Shown one piece after another: positions 15,451 through 23,530 of a DNA stretch of 39,703 bases. A program made the position numbers and the translations under genes. How positions within the stretch are numbered: the first letter of the stretch is position 1; the number at the start of each line of letters is the position of its first letter. Location of the stretch: positions 1-39,703 of the forward strand of contig NZ_SMKG01000034.1 in the NCBI RefSeq assembly GCF_004348525.1, given 5' to 3'. Under the pieces are notes generated by a model. The model was not told the DNA's origin and did not search any database. It saw nothing but the letters and a program-made list of their open reading frames with translations. This DNA is from Micromonospora sp. 15K316. GTDB taxonomy: Bacteria; Actinomycetota; Actinomycetes; Mycobacteriales; Micromonosporaceae.

Positions 15451-16314
15451 TCAGAGGTGCTTCTCGAAGCAGAGCTGGTTGTACGGCGAGCTGCTGTAGG
15501 CGTCGATCTCGCGGTATCCGCTGCTGCGGTAGAGCGCGATGGCCTCGTGGAGGGAGCCGTGGGTGCCCAACCGGACCGTGCGCATGCCATGGGCGGCGGC
15601 GTCGGTCTCCAGGTGTTCCAGGAGGCGCCGGCCGAGGCCGAGGCCACGGGCCGCGGTGTCGGTCCACAGGTGACGGATCTCCGCGACGCCGGGGGTGAGG
15701 CGGACCCACGCGCCGCATCCGGCGGGCCGGTCGCGCTCGCAGGCGAGCAGGAGGGTTCCGTCCAGCTCCTCCGGTCGGGTCAGCGTCGCCTCGTCGTAGC
15801 CTTCCGGGAAGCGTCCGGCCAGCTCGGTCGCGTACCGGAGCAGGCAGTGCCGGGCTCGTGGGTCATCGGCGGTGACCGGGGTGACCGTGACCGTCGCCAG
15901 GCGGAGCAGCCGCCGGACCTGTTGCTGGGCGGCCAGCAGCTCGTCCTGCTGGGCGGGACTGAGCTCGCCCAGCAGGGCGGCGACCCCGGCCCGGGACCGA
16001 CTGTCGAGGACGCCGCGTTCCCGCCGGCCGGCGTCGGTGAGCTCGGCGATCCTGGCCCGTCCGTCGGCGGGGTGCGGGACGACGCGGACCAGGCCCTGCT
16101 CCTCCAAGGTCCGGAGCAGCCGGCTCAGGTACCCGGAGTCCAGACCGAGGCGGTCGCGCAGCTCACGAACGGCGCTGCGGTCACCGATCTCCCAGAGCAG
16201 CCGGGACGGCCCGAGCGGGCGGTCGAGGTCGAGGTACTGATCGGTGAGCAGGCCGAGACGCTCGGTGTAGAAGCGGTTGAAGTCGCGTACCCGTTCGACG
16301 CGGTCAGTCTCCAC
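15451..16314 (-). CDS. MarR-GNAT fusion (HTH regulator with acetyltransferase domain)
   Basis: A 287-residue two-domain protein. Residues about 1-145 are a MarR-type winged helix (LLWEIGDRSAVRELRDRLGLDSGYLSRLLRTLEEQGLVRVVPHPADGR is split across recognition helix and wing). Residues about 150-287 are a GNAT domain with acetyl-CoA loop ARGLGLGRRLLEHL and ALYRSSGYREIDAY. Such fusions are common in actinobacteria and may couple DNA binding to acetylation; targets are unknown. The start is GTG 16314. A 14-bp palindrome and a -10-like element lie directly upstream, suggesting autoregulation. Confidence 0.88.
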   Translation of the reverse strand: METDRVERVRDFNRFYTERLGLLTDQYLDLDRPLGPSRLLWEIGDRSAVRELRDRLGLDSGYLSRLLRTLEEQGLVRVVPHPADGRARIAELTDAGRRERGVLDSRSRAGVAALLGELSPAQQDELLAAQQQVRRLLRLATVTVTPVTADDPRARHCLLRYATELAGRFPEGYDEATLTRPEELDGTLLLACERDRPAGCGAWVRLTPGVAEIRHLWTDTAARGLGLGRRLLEHLETDAAAHGMRTVRLGTHGSLHEAIALYRSSGYREIDAYSSSPYNQLCFEKHL

Positions 16315-16321
16315 CCCGCCG

Positions 16322-16342
16322 AGATTAGCTGACCTGGGTCAG
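16322..16342 (-). promoter_or_regulatory. Operator/promoter of the MarR-GNAT gene
   Basis: CTGACCTGGGTCAG (16329-16342) is a palindrome with 6-bp arms and a 2-bp centre. Next to it, on the minus strand, is the -10-like TAATCT (16327-16322), 7 nt from the GTG start at 16314. The arrangement fits a leaderless, self-repressed gene. Confidence 0.45.
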
Positions 16343-16447
16343 ACATGCTGCCGGCGAATCGATCCCGGTGCAGCGGAGGCGCCGGCTGAGGGGACGTGTG
16401 TGCGGCGACGCCTCCGCGTCCGGGTCGGAACGCGCCCCGCGCCCGCG

Positions 16448-16945
16448 TCAGGCGGGACGGGTCGGGTCGTCGCCCGACGGTGCCGGGGCGGGCGGTGCCG
16501 GAGACCGGCTGGTGCCGGTGGGCCCGGTCGCGGTTTCGCACGCCCGGTTCAGGATCGCCTCCGCCTCCCGACGGGCGGCGGTCACGATCCTCTCGGCTTC
16601 GCGCCGGGCCTCGGCCCGGTGGTCGTCGCCCTGCTTCTGGGCGAGTTCGAGGATCTGCTCGACCCGGGTGGCGAGACCGCTGAGGGTGGGGCGCTCGCGG
16701 TCGCGCCGGCGTCGTTCCGCGTCGTCCGCCGTTGCCGCGGGCGTCCCGTCGCCGGCCTCCTCACCGCGGCCGACCAGGCCGTCCCTCACCAGGTCGGACT
16801 CCGACGTGCCGACCAGGGAGAGCGTGACGCCGAGCGCGGCGACCGCGATGCCGGACCAGACGGCGGCCGGTCCGAGGGATGGGCCGACCGCGGCGCCGAC
16901 GCCGAGTCCGAAGAGGAGCGCGGCGGTCTTGGCCGGCTTACGCAT
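16448..16945 (-). CDS. Membrane protein with cytoplasmic coiled coil
   Basis: A 165-residue protein. Two hydrophobic segments (about 7-27 and 30-46) form a hairpin. A charged linker follows, then a heptad-like helix (ATRVEQILELAQKQGDDHRAEARREAERI, about 91-119, continuing to 133) resembling DivIVA or ATP-synthase-b-type coiled coils. The end is Pro/Ala-rich. No family is recognised; a scaffold role at the membrane is inference. The ATG at 16945 has GAGGAG 6 nt upstream. It lies downstream of the terminator that closes the amino-sugar operon. Confidence 0.72.
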   Translation of the reverse strand: MRKPAKTAALLFGLGVGAAVGPSLGPAAVWSGIAVAALGVTLSLVGTSESDLVRDGLVGRGEEAGDGTPAATADDAERRRRDRERPTLSGLATRVEQILELAQKQGDDHRAEARREAERIVTAARREAEAILNRACETATGPTGTSRSPAPPAPAPSGDDPTRPA

Positions 16946-17044
16946 GGATTCTCCTCGGGTCGGTGCGGGAAGGCTTCGCGTTCCAGGATGGCGAGCGAGT
17001 CAACCCCGCCGCTCGATCACCGTCCCGCTGCCCGCCACCGACGC

Positions 17045-17087
17045 GGCGGTCGCCGGTCCGGGACCCGGGTCCGGACCGGCGACCGCC
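17045..17087 (-). terminator. Long hairpin terminator of the amino-sugar operon
   Basis: The left arm GGCGGTCGCCGGTCC (17045-17059) pairs perfectly with the right arm GGACCGGCGACCGCC (17073-17087). The stem continues with GGACCC/GGGTCC past a single bulged G, about 21 bp in total with almost no loop. It starts 17 nt past the transporter stop at 17104. Confidence 0.7.
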
Positions 17088-17103
17088 GGGGTCCGATCGA
17101 TGG

Positions 17104-18066
17104 TTACGGCACGGTGACGTCCGGTGCGTTGCCCCGGTCGAGCGTGAGCGGGCCGGCCGTGTTCGCCGCCGCCTCGCCGCGCTTCTCGTCGGCGTAGACC
17201 ATCAGGGTCGACCCGACGATGGCGAGCACGATGCCGATCGTGGCGTAGACCGACGGCACCTTCTGGTAGACGACCAGCGAGAGGATCACGGTCAGCACGG
17301 GCGCGAGGGCGTTGGTCGTGGGGGCCACGATCGAGGCCTTGCCCCGGCTGAACGCCATCACCAGGAAGAGCGCGCCGACGGCGTTGAGCAGCTGGGTGAC
17401 CGCGGCGAGGGTCGGCGCCTGCCAGGGCGCGTCCAGCGCCAGGCCGCCGGCCATCCAGATGGCGACCGGCACCAGCAGCAGGCCGCTGATCGTCATCCAG
17501 GTGAAGGTGGTGGCGTCGTTGACGCCGACGGTGGCCGCCTTGCGCATGAAGTAGGCCTGCACACCCCAGGCGACGCAGATCAGGATGGCGAGGACCAGCC
17601 ACAGGCCACCGGTGGCGGAGCCGTCGCCGTCGCTGACGCTGAAGAGCACGACCGCGATCAGCGCGGCGATCACGCCGACCGCGGCGAGCCGCGGGATGCG
17701 TTCCCGCAGCAGCGCCGTGGCCATCAGTACGGTGATCGCCGGAGAGAGCGCGATCAGCGGGAAGATCAGGTAGGCCGGGCCGATGGTGAGCGCCTTGAAA
17801 AGCAGCAACTGGCCGCCGGCGCCGGTCAGGCCGACCAGCAGGCCGTAGACGGCGGCGATCGGGCGGCGGTCCAGCCGGTTGCCGCGCAGCGCGGCGACCG
17901 CGGGGATGATCATCGTGAGGGCCCAGACGACGTAGACCATGCCGTCCGGATAGCCGTAGTCGCTGGTCGGGACGGCGGAGAAGGCTCCCCAGACGCCCCA
18001 GAAGAGCACGAGTAGCCCGGCGTACGGGATCCAGCTGCTGCTGATGCGGGAGAGTGTCGTTGGCAT
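17104..18066 (-). CDS. DMT-superfamily (EamA/GRP-like) transporter
   Basis: A 320-residue integral membrane protein with ten hydrophobic helices in two five-helix halves, the usual drug/metabolite transporter layout (start YAGLLVLFWGVWGAFSAV; repeat starting near GGLWLVLAILICVAWGVQAYF). The C-terminal 30 residues are soluble. It lies 10 nt after the kinase stop with ribosome site GAGGAG 6 nt before the ATG, and it is the last gene of the gatZ-agaS-kinase operon. By context it is the likely uptake route for the sugar handled by this operon. DMT carriers are not the usual importers for amino sugars, so it could also be an exporter or a relic; no specificity is visible. Confidence 0.85.
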   Translation of the reverse strand: MPTTLSRISSSWIPYAGLLVLFWGVWGAFSAVPTSDYGYPDGMVYVVWALTMIIPAVAALRGNRLDRRPIAAVYGLLVGLTGAGGQLLLFKALTIGPAYLIFPLIALSPAITVLMATALLRERIPRLAAVGVIAALIAVVLFSVSDGDGSATGGLWLVLAILICVAWGVQAYFMRKAATVGVNDATTFTWMTISGLLLVPVAIWMAGGLALDAPWQAPTLAAVTQLLNAVGALFLVMAFSRGKASIVAPTTNALAPVLTVILSLVVYQKVPSVYATIGIVLAIVGSTLMVYADEKRGEAAANTAGPLTLDRGNAPDVTVP

Positions 18067-18076
18067 CTGCGTCTCC

Positions 18077-19054
18077 TCAGGCGGGAGTGGCGGTGGGGGT
18101 GGTCCGGAGATGCTCGAGCGCGTCGGTGTTCAGCGGGCTACCGGCCTGTTTCGCGGCGTAGAGGGCCGCGCCGACGACCGGTGAGTAGACGGGCTGACGA
18201 AGGTCGTACCCGCCGTGCAGCGTGTGCAGGTGCTGTCGGAACGCCTCGCGTACCTGTGGTGCGTTGAAGGTGCCGCCGGAGTAGGAGACCAGCACCTGCT
18301 CGTCGGCGGGGTAGCCGAGCCGGGTCCGGGTGGTCTCGACCAGGAGGGCGAGTTCCCGGCCGGCCTCGGCGAGGATCGCGGTGGCCGCCTCGTCGCCCTG
18401 GTCGGCGGCGCGGGTGACCAGGGGGCTCAGCGCCGCGATCTCGCCGCGGTCGCCGTGCCACCGGTTCAGCACGATGTCGATCAGATCCAGGTCCGCGGCG
18501 AGTCCCAGGTGGTCGCGGAGCACGTCCAGCAGCGGGCCGGTGGGCTGCCGGCCGTCGCTCATCCGCGAGAACGCCTGCAGGCCGCGGATCGCGATCCAGT
18601 ACGCCGACCCCTCGTCGCCGAAGAGCTCGCTCCACCCGCCGACGCGCAGGCCGTGACCGGCGCGTTCGCCGTAGGTCATCGAACCGGTGCCGCTGATCAC
18701 GTTGATGCCGTCCGCGGCGCCGAGCGAGCCCGACCAGCCACAGAGCATGTCGTTGTCGACCCGGTACCGGTCGTGGCCGAGGACCTCCCGCGGTGCCGCG
18801 TCGAGGGCGGCGATGTCACCGCTGACCTCGCCGTAGGTCGGTATCCCGAAGAAGGCGAAGTCGATGTCGGCCGGGGTGATGGCGGCCCTCGCGCAGACGG
18901 CGGCGAGGCCCTCCTTGAGGACCCGGGTCACCAGGTCGATGCCTTCGCTGAAGTAGTAGCTGCTCGCGGTCGTGGCCTGGGCCACGACCGCGCCGTCCGT
19001 TCGCAGTAGGCAGAAGGCGGTCTTGGTGCCGCCGCCGTCGACGCCGAGGAACAT
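18077..19054 (-). CDS. BadF/BadG-type sugar kinase (GlcNAc/GalNAc kinase-like)
   Basis: A 325-residue ASKHA-fold kinase. It has the phosphate-1 motif LGVDGGGTKTAF (about 3-14), NVISGTGSMTYGERAG (about 119-134), WSELFGDEGSAYWIAIRG (about 141-158) and adenosine-motif-like VLVSYSGGTFNAPQV. The family includes eukaryotic and bacterial N-acetylglucosamine kinases. With AgaS and GatZ next door, GalNAc or galactosamine is the likely substrate (inference). ATG 19054 has GGAGG 8 nt upstream; GTG 19063 would place the start over that ribosome site. The gene begins just after the agaS stop and is followed within 10 nt of its own stop by the transporter. Confidence 0.86.
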   Translation of the reverse strand: MFLGVDGGGTKTAFCLLRTDGAVVAQATTASSYYFSEGIDLVTRVLKEGLAAVCARAAITPADIDFAFFGIPTYGEVSGDIAALDAAPREVLGHDRYRVDNDMLCGWSGSLGAADGINVISGTGSMTYGERAGHGLRVGGWSELFGDEGSAYWIAIRGLQAFSRMSDGRQPTGPLLDVLRDHLGLAADLDLIDIVLNRWHGDRGEIAALSPLVTRAADQGDEAATAILAEAGRELALLVETTRTRLGYPADEQVLVSYSGGTFNAPQVREAFRQHLHTLHGGYDLRQPVYSPVVGAALYAAKQAGSPLNTDALEHLRTTPTATPA

Positions 19055-19059
19055 TCGTC

Positions 19060-20307
19060 TCACCTCCGTCTGGCGCCACTGCTGACGTCAGTTCTGTCGC
19101 CCGTCCGGGCCGGGATGGGCCTGAGTGGGACCCCTCGCCGGTCCTGCCACGGGTTGGCGGGCAGGGAGTGCATGATCGCGCCCTGGACGACCCGGTTGAC
19201 CTCTCCGCCGGGGAAGGGGTTGTCGGGGGTGAGCCCGAGCGCCAGGGAGAAGTGCAGGCCGATCAGCTGCGCGCAGATCACGGCGGGCAGCACCAGCGCG
19301 GCGTCGTCCACGTCCCCGACGTCGGGCAGGGGCCAGGCGGTGTCCCGCAGCGACTGCCCGGGACGGCCGCTGACGGTGACGAGGTCCTGTTCCGGGACGA
19401 CCCGCCGCAGCTCGGCCACCATGTCGCGGTCGTACCGGCTGGTGTACGGGTCGTTGGACTCGTAGCTGACGACCAGGGTCTCGTCGTCGAGCACGGATTT
19501 CGGTCCGTGCCGGAAGGCCAGCGCGGTCTCGGACAGGGCCACCACCCGGCCGGCGGTCAACTCCATGACCTTCAGGGCGGACTCCCGGGCCAGGCCGTGC
19601 AGGGTGCCGCTGCCGAGATAGACGATCCGGGAGTAGCCGCGGGCGGCGAGGTCGGCCGCCGCGGCCGGCCGGGTGGCCAGGATCTGCTCGGCCGCGGTGG
19701 CGAGCCGCTCCACCAGGGCGTCGTCGGGGCCGCCGAGGGCCAGCAGGCCGGCCAGCACCATGCCCGTGAAGCTGGACGTCATCGCGAAGCCCCGGTCGTT
19801 GGCCGCTTCGGGTAGCAGCAGCACCTGCCCGGTGGGCGTGGCGGCGTGCCGGGCGGCGAGCCGGCCGTGCTCGTTGCAGGTCACCACCAGATGCCAGCAG
19901 TCGGTCAGCACCTGGCTGGCCAGCTCGGTGGCGGTGACGCTCTCCGGGCTGTCACCAGAGCGGGCGAACGACACCAGCAGCGTCGGGACGTCCTCGGCGA
20001 AGCAGGCCAGCGGGTCGGCCACGATGTCGGTGGTGGCGACGGCCTCCACCCGGCGGCCCAGCGACCGGCGCAGCGACGGCGCCAGCACCTCACCGACGTA
20101 CGCGGAGGTGCCCGCGCCGGTGAGGACGATGCGCAGGTCGGGCCGTTCGAGCAGCGGCTTCAGGAAGGCGGTGGTCGTCGCTTCCGACTCCGCGGTCATC
20201 CGTCCGATCTCGCGCCACACGGCCGGCTGCTGGGCGATCTCGCGGCTGGTGTCGAGGGCGCCGTGCCGGCGCAGGTGGTCGACGTCGTGGCCGAGGAGCG
20301 CGCTCAT
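19060..20307 (-). CDS. agaS: AgaS-type SIS-domain sugar isomerase/deaminase
   Basis: A 415-residue protein with two SIS domains. The first has IVLTGAGTSAYVGEVLAPSL (about 58-77) and LLVSFARSGDSPESV; the second has RIVYLGSGTLHGLARESALKVMELTAGRV and FRHGPKSVLDDETLVV. In the aga pathway this protein converts galactosamine-6-phosphate to tagatose-6-phosphate with release of ammonia. ATG 20307 overlaps the gatZ TGA by 4 bases; the open frame upstream of it is only gatZ read in another frame. The C-terminal 25 residues (after NPWQDRRGVPL) are poorly conserved. Function is well supported by the two neighbours. Confidence 0.88.
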   Translation of the reverse strand: MSALLGHDVDHLRRHGALDTSREIAQQPAVWREIGRMTAESEATTTAFLKPLLERPDLRIVLTGAGTSAYVGEVLAPSLRRSLGRRVEAVATTDIVADPLACFAEDVPTLLVSFARSGDSPESVTATELASQVLTDCWHLVVTCNEHGRLAARHAATPTGQVLLLPEAANDRGFAMTSSFTGMVLAGLLALGGPDDALVERLATAAEQILATRPAAAADLAARGYSRIVYLGSGTLHGLARESALKVMELTAGRVVALSETALAFRHGPKSVLDDETLVVSYESNDPYTSRYDRDMVAELRRVVPEQDLVTVSGRPGQSLRDTAWPLPDVGDVDDAALVLPAVICAQLIGLHFSLALGLTPDNPFPGGEVNRVVQGAIMHSLPANPWQDRRGVPLRPIPARTGDRTDVSSGARRR

Positions 20308-21605
20308 GCGGCCCGCCGCCGCTCGGAGGGGGTGGCCGCGCGTCGGTAGCCACGCAGGACGTCGCGGACGCGGTCCAGGACGAGCTCGACCGGATGGTTG
20401 TCGAGGACGCCGTCGCGGACCCGTTGGTACTGGTCGGGCAGGTACTGGCTGAGCAGCGGCAGCGGGATCGTCCTCTCGGTCAGGTTGTCCAGCAGCCGCC
20501 GCTCGGCGGCCTGGATCTCCGGGTCCGGCCAGTAGTAGCGCATCCGGTCGCTGTAGCTGTAGCGCCGGGCCAGGCGCTGTTCGGCGGCGGCGCCGGTGTA
20601 GTACTTCGCCCAGTGCCCGGGCTCGGCGAGCATCCGCTGCTCGACCACCTCCGGCAGGCGCGAGCGGTCGGGCTCGGGGACGAGTTCGGTCTCGATCGCG
20701 GCCAGCGCGAAGAGGGCCTCCCGCAGCGCGAAGGTCAGGCCGGGCCCGACCTTGAGCACCGCCCAGTGATCCTCGACCAGGGCGACGAGGCGCGGGATGG
20801 TCTGGTAGTCCGTGGAGTGGGCCTCGAAGACCATCGTCGGCTCGTCGTCCAGGACCTGCTGGAGTTCCTTGCTGCGCTCCCGGTCGTAGTCCACGACGCG
20901 GAGGTGGTCGAACTCGACGCCCGGCTGGACGACGAGGGCCATCACCTGCGGCCACACGTGGTCGAGGCCCTGTTCGGCGAAGGCCGCCCGGTGCCGGGCG
21001 AGGGTACTGCGGGCCGAGTCGGCGGTGGTGGGCCGGAGTTCCTCGATCGTCTCCTCGGCGCCGCCGGGGACCGGGACCTCGGTGCCGATGACGTACCGCA
21101 GCTCCCCGGCCCGCCCCGTCGCGGCGGCGGTCCGCTCGGCGACGGCGAGCATGCGGGCGGCGCGGGCGGCCATCACCTCGTCGGTCAACGGGGTCTGGTC
21201 GTCCGCGCAGGGGTAGCTGCAGTCAAGGTGAATCTTGGTGAAGCCGGCCTCGACGTAGGCCGCCACGAGTACGTCCGCGCGTGCCATGGCCTGCTCCGCC
21301 GGCAACGATCGCCACCGGTTCGGGCCCAGGTGGTCGCCGCCGAGTACGACCCGCTCGCGGGGGAGTCCGGCCCGGTCGGCGGCCTCGTGCACCAGGTCGC
21401 GGAAGTCCGCCGGTCGCATGCCGGTGTAGCCGCCGTCCTGGTCGACCTGGTTCGAGGTCGCCTCGATCAACACCAGGTCGCCGTCCTCCCTGGCCTGGAC
21501 CATCGCGGCCTGCAGGACCAGTGGATGGGCGGAGCAGATCGACGTGATGCCGACCGGTCTCCCCCGTTTGTGCAGGGCGATGACGGTGTCGAGCGGGTTG
21601 TTCAC
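20304..21605 (-). CDS. gatZ: GatZ/KbaZ-type tagatose-bisphosphate aldolase non-catalytic subunit family
   Basis: A 433-residue TIM-barrel protein, full family length. Signatures are GITSICSAHPLVLQAAM (about 19-35), LIEATSNQVDQDGGYTGM (about 46-63), VVLGGDHLGPNRW (about 86-98), FTKIHLDCSYPC (about 121-132) and VFEAHSTDYQT. In enterobacteria GatZ/KbaZ stabilises the catalytic GatY/KbaY aldolase. No gatY-like gene is in this window. Stand-alone members are known that epimerise fructose-6-P and tagatose-6-P at C4, which would complete the pathway here (inference). Start GTG 21605 has AGGAGGA 8 nt upstream. It is the first gene of the four-gene leftward operon. Confidence 0.88.
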   Translation of the reverse strand: MNNPLDTVIALHKRGRPVGITSICSAHPLVLQAAMVQAREDGDLVLIEATSNQVDQDGGYTGMRPADFRDLVHEAADRAGLPRERVVLGGDHLGPNRWRSLPAEQAMARADVLVAAYVEAGFTKIHLDCSYPCADDQTPLTDEVMAARAARMLAVAERTAAATGRAGELRYVIGTEVPVPGGAEETIEELRPTTADSARSTLARHRAAFAEQGLDHVWPQVMALVVQPGVEFDHLRVVDYDRERSKELQQVLDDEPTMVFEAHSTDYQTIPRLVALVEDHWAVLKVGPGLTFALREALFALAAIETELVPEPDRSRLPEVVEQRMLAEPGHWAKYYTGAAAEQRLARRYSYSDRMRYYWPDPEIQAAERRLLDNLTERTIPLPLLSQYLPDQYQRVRDGVLDNHPVELVLDRVRDVLRGYRRAATPSERRRAA

Positions 21606-21636
21606 GGGGTGGTTCCTCCTCCTCGCCGGTGCGAAG

Positions 21637-21707
21637 CTGGTAATGGACCCTACTGGTATTGCCCTTGGCCAGGCTACTGTCTAGTTGGCATTAAATTTGG
21701 TATGCCA
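21637..21707 (-). promoter_or_regulatory. gatZ operon promoter with candidate GntR operators
   Basis: On the minus strand, -35 TAGACA (21683-21678) and -10 AATACC (21660-21655) are 17 nt apart. CTGGTA (plus strand) occurs at 21637 and 21653; the second overlaps the -10. Upstream of the -35, the 22-bp inverted repeat TGGCAT-N10-ATGCCA (21686-21707) contains TGGTAT. The tract is markedly AT-rich for this genome. In the rest of 21708-22188 I see no credible gene, only low-quality open frames. Confidence 0.5.
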
Positions 21708-22188
21708 TTGAGGTGGTCGCCGCCGGGTGAGTACCGGATGGGGGACCCGACGGCGAGCGGCCGGCCGCCCACCCGGCGGCCCGGACACGTCGTACGACGC
21801 CTTCGCCGACGGCGCGGTGGGCCCGGTCTCACCGGGCACGCCGGGGTCCTGGCCCACCGGGACGGCGCTGCGCGATCGTGAAGTCCGGGATCGCCGGCGC
21901 CGCGCCGGCCGCTGAACGGTTGCGGGGCTCCTCCGCGGTCGTCCTGCACTCGAGACGCCGAGGGGCTGTGCTACCCCGACGGCCCGGCCGTGCGGCCGAA
22001 GGTGGTGAGTGCACCGTGGAGGTACGGCCGCCGGCCGTCAGGGTGCGGCGGCTGCCGGAGTAATGGTCACGACGTTCGGCGCGTGGGCGTGCTCGACGAG
22101 GTCGCCCGGACGGTTTCCGGGCTTGGACCGCTGACCACCTTCCGGTCGGCGGCGAGGCGGTCTCGGCGAGCAGGCGGTGGGCCGGCGA

Positions 22189-22221
22189 CTCCTCGGCACC
22201 GCTCACGGCGGCGCCGAGGAG
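22189..22221 (-). terminator. Hairpin terminator of the gntR gene
   Basis: CTCCTCGGC (22189-22197) pairs with GCCGAGGAG (22213-22221): a perfect 9-bp stem and 15-nt loop, 8 nt beyond the gntR stop at 22230. Confidence 0.5.
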
Positions 22222-22229
22222 GAAGTGGA

Positions 22230-23018
22230 TCAGGCGGGATTGGTGATGGAGGCCCGGAAGCGGTAGCGGTCGCCGCGGTAGACCTGGACGGTCAGCTCGA
22301 TCGGCCGTCCCGCCTGGTTGAAGGTCAGCGTGGTCGCGACGAGCATCGGCATGGTGTCGCCGATCTCGAACAGCTCCATCTCGCGGGGCGTCGGGTGCCG
22401 GGCCTCGCACGAGTAGTCGGCGACGCGCGGCGTCTGCGGCGGGTCCGCCGCGCGCAGGGTGGCGTAGAGCGACGCGGTGTTGAAGTCGGTCTCGGCCAGG
22501 GCCGGGCAGGCCGCCAGCGGCAGCCGGTTGTGCTCGAGTACGACCAGCAGGCCGTCGAGGAAGCGCAGCCGGTGGAGTTCGAAGAGGTCGGCGCCGGGGG
22601 CGATACGGAGAGCCTCGGCCTCGGAGACGGTTGCCGGGCGAACCGTGGCGGAGAGGACGCGGCTGCTCGGCGTGAGGCCGTTGACCCGGGCGAAGTCGGC
22701 GAGGCCCTGCACCTGGGGGGTCGCCGCGGTGGACTCCACCGCCGGCTCGGGGAGCTGGTCGAGTTCGGCGACGAACCAGCCGCGCGTGGACGACGGGCGC
22801 ACGATGCCGCGCGACTCCAGGTCGGCGAGGGCGGCGCGCAGTGTCACGCGGGAGACGGCGTATCGGGTCGCCAGCGCCCGCTCGGAGGGCAGCCGGTCAC
22901 CTGTGCGAGCGGCGCTGGCACGCAGGTCGTCGAGCAGCTGCTTGGCGGTTCGCTCGTAGAGAGGGAGCGCGTCGTCGGCGAACAGGCCACGGGGCATCCG
23001 CGTCCTCGCAACAGTCAT
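22230..23018 (-). CDS. GntR/HutC-family (UTRA) transcriptional regulator
   Basis: A 262-residue regulator. Residues about 20-90 form the GntR winged helix (LYERTAKQLLDDLRAS, LPSERALATRYAVSRVTLRAAL, LESRGIVRPSSTRGWFV). Residues about 110-260 form a UTRA effector domain (FELHRLRFLDGLLVVLEHNRLPL, and ending YRGDRYRFRASI). UTRA regulators usually sense sugar phosphates or amino-sugar phosphates. ATG 23018 is chosen because family similarity begins there; upstream codons fall in AT-rich promoter DNA. There is no ribosome site, and the start lies inside a CTGGTATG direct repeat, so self-repression of a leaderless message is likely. It probably controls both the gatZ operon and the GH36 gene. Confidence 0.87.
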   Translation of the reverse strand: MTVARTRMPRGLFADDALPLYERTAKQLLDDLRASAARTGDRLPSERALATRYAVSRVTLRAALADLESRGIVRPSSTRGWFVAELDQLPEPAVESTAATPQVQGLADFARVNGLTPSSRVLSATVRPATVSEAEALRIAPGADLFELHRLRFLDGLLVVLEHNRLPLAACPALAETDFNTASLYATLRAADPPQTPRVADYSCEARHPTPREMELFEIGDTMPMLVATTLTFNQAGRPIELTVQVYRGDRYRFRASITNPA

Positions 23019-23036
23019 ACCAGCCAACCATACCAG
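23016..23036 (-). promoter_or_regulatory. Direct-repeat operator over the gntR start
   Basis: On the minus strand CTGGTATG occurs twice with a 13-bp period; the second copy contains the gntR start codon, and the first forms a -10-like TATGGT. The same core occurs in the gatZ and GH36 promoters. Confidence 0.45.
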
Positions 23037-23130
23037 TTCGATCGCTCTCTTGAGCCGGACGCCCGCGCGCGGCCCACTGCCCGGGCCCGGGGTCGCGGTG
23101 AACGTACCAAAAACTACCGGGAACCGGCCA

Positions 23131-23160
23131 TTGACAAGCCAAGAATATACCACCTACGGT
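23131..23160 (+). promoter_or_regulatory. Promoter of the GH36 gene
   Basis: Consensus -35 TTGACA (23131-23136), an 18-nt spacer and -10 TACGGT (23155-23160). The spacer is AT-rich and holds TATACCACC, whose complement carries the TGGTAT core seen at the other two promoters. A second TACCA lies at 23105-23109. Confidence 0.55.
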
Positions 23161-23530
23161 CGTCGGGCAGACCATCCTCGGTGAAATGGGGAACGCTCGA
23201 TGCGTCAGCTTCTGCTCGGCCTCGTCGTCGCCGGCGTTCCGGGCCGGCAATTGGTATCTCTCCGGTCTGCTCTGTGAATCCAGTGGTGAACGAGGCGGCG
23301 GCGTCGCAGTACCGGGCCGCGGTCGCCCCGCTGTCGGTGGATGCGGTGTCGAACCAGGTCGACAAGCGCGCGGTTACCCGGGCAGGGCGGCCGCCGGACG
23401 CCGCGACCCTGCCTCCACCCGACAGCACGTATCGGCACGTTCGAGGTACCCGCTCTTGATGATCCACAGCGACGGACGACAGGCGTGGCCGGTCGTGGGA
23501 GCTGCGTGACGAGCCCGAAGGGAGTTTGAC
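23161..23530 (+). other. Long leader without a recognisable gene
   Basis: About 370 nt separate the GH36 promoter from its start codon. Open frames here are short and Arg/Pro/Ala-rich with no family pattern. The frame from about 23260 to 23459 (PVVNEAAASQYRAAVAPLSV) looks slightly protein-like but has no ribosome site. It is either a long 5' leader or the remains of an earlier gene; I see no riboswitch I can name. Confidence 0.4.

Noticed and set aside
20308..20955. Upstream extension of agaS
   Set aside because: This region is gatZ in another frame; AgaS similarity begins at ATG 20307.
21990..23459. Long plus-strand frame opposite gntR
   Set aside because: It is antisense to the well-supported gntR gene and crosses its promoter; the product lacks recognisable domains.
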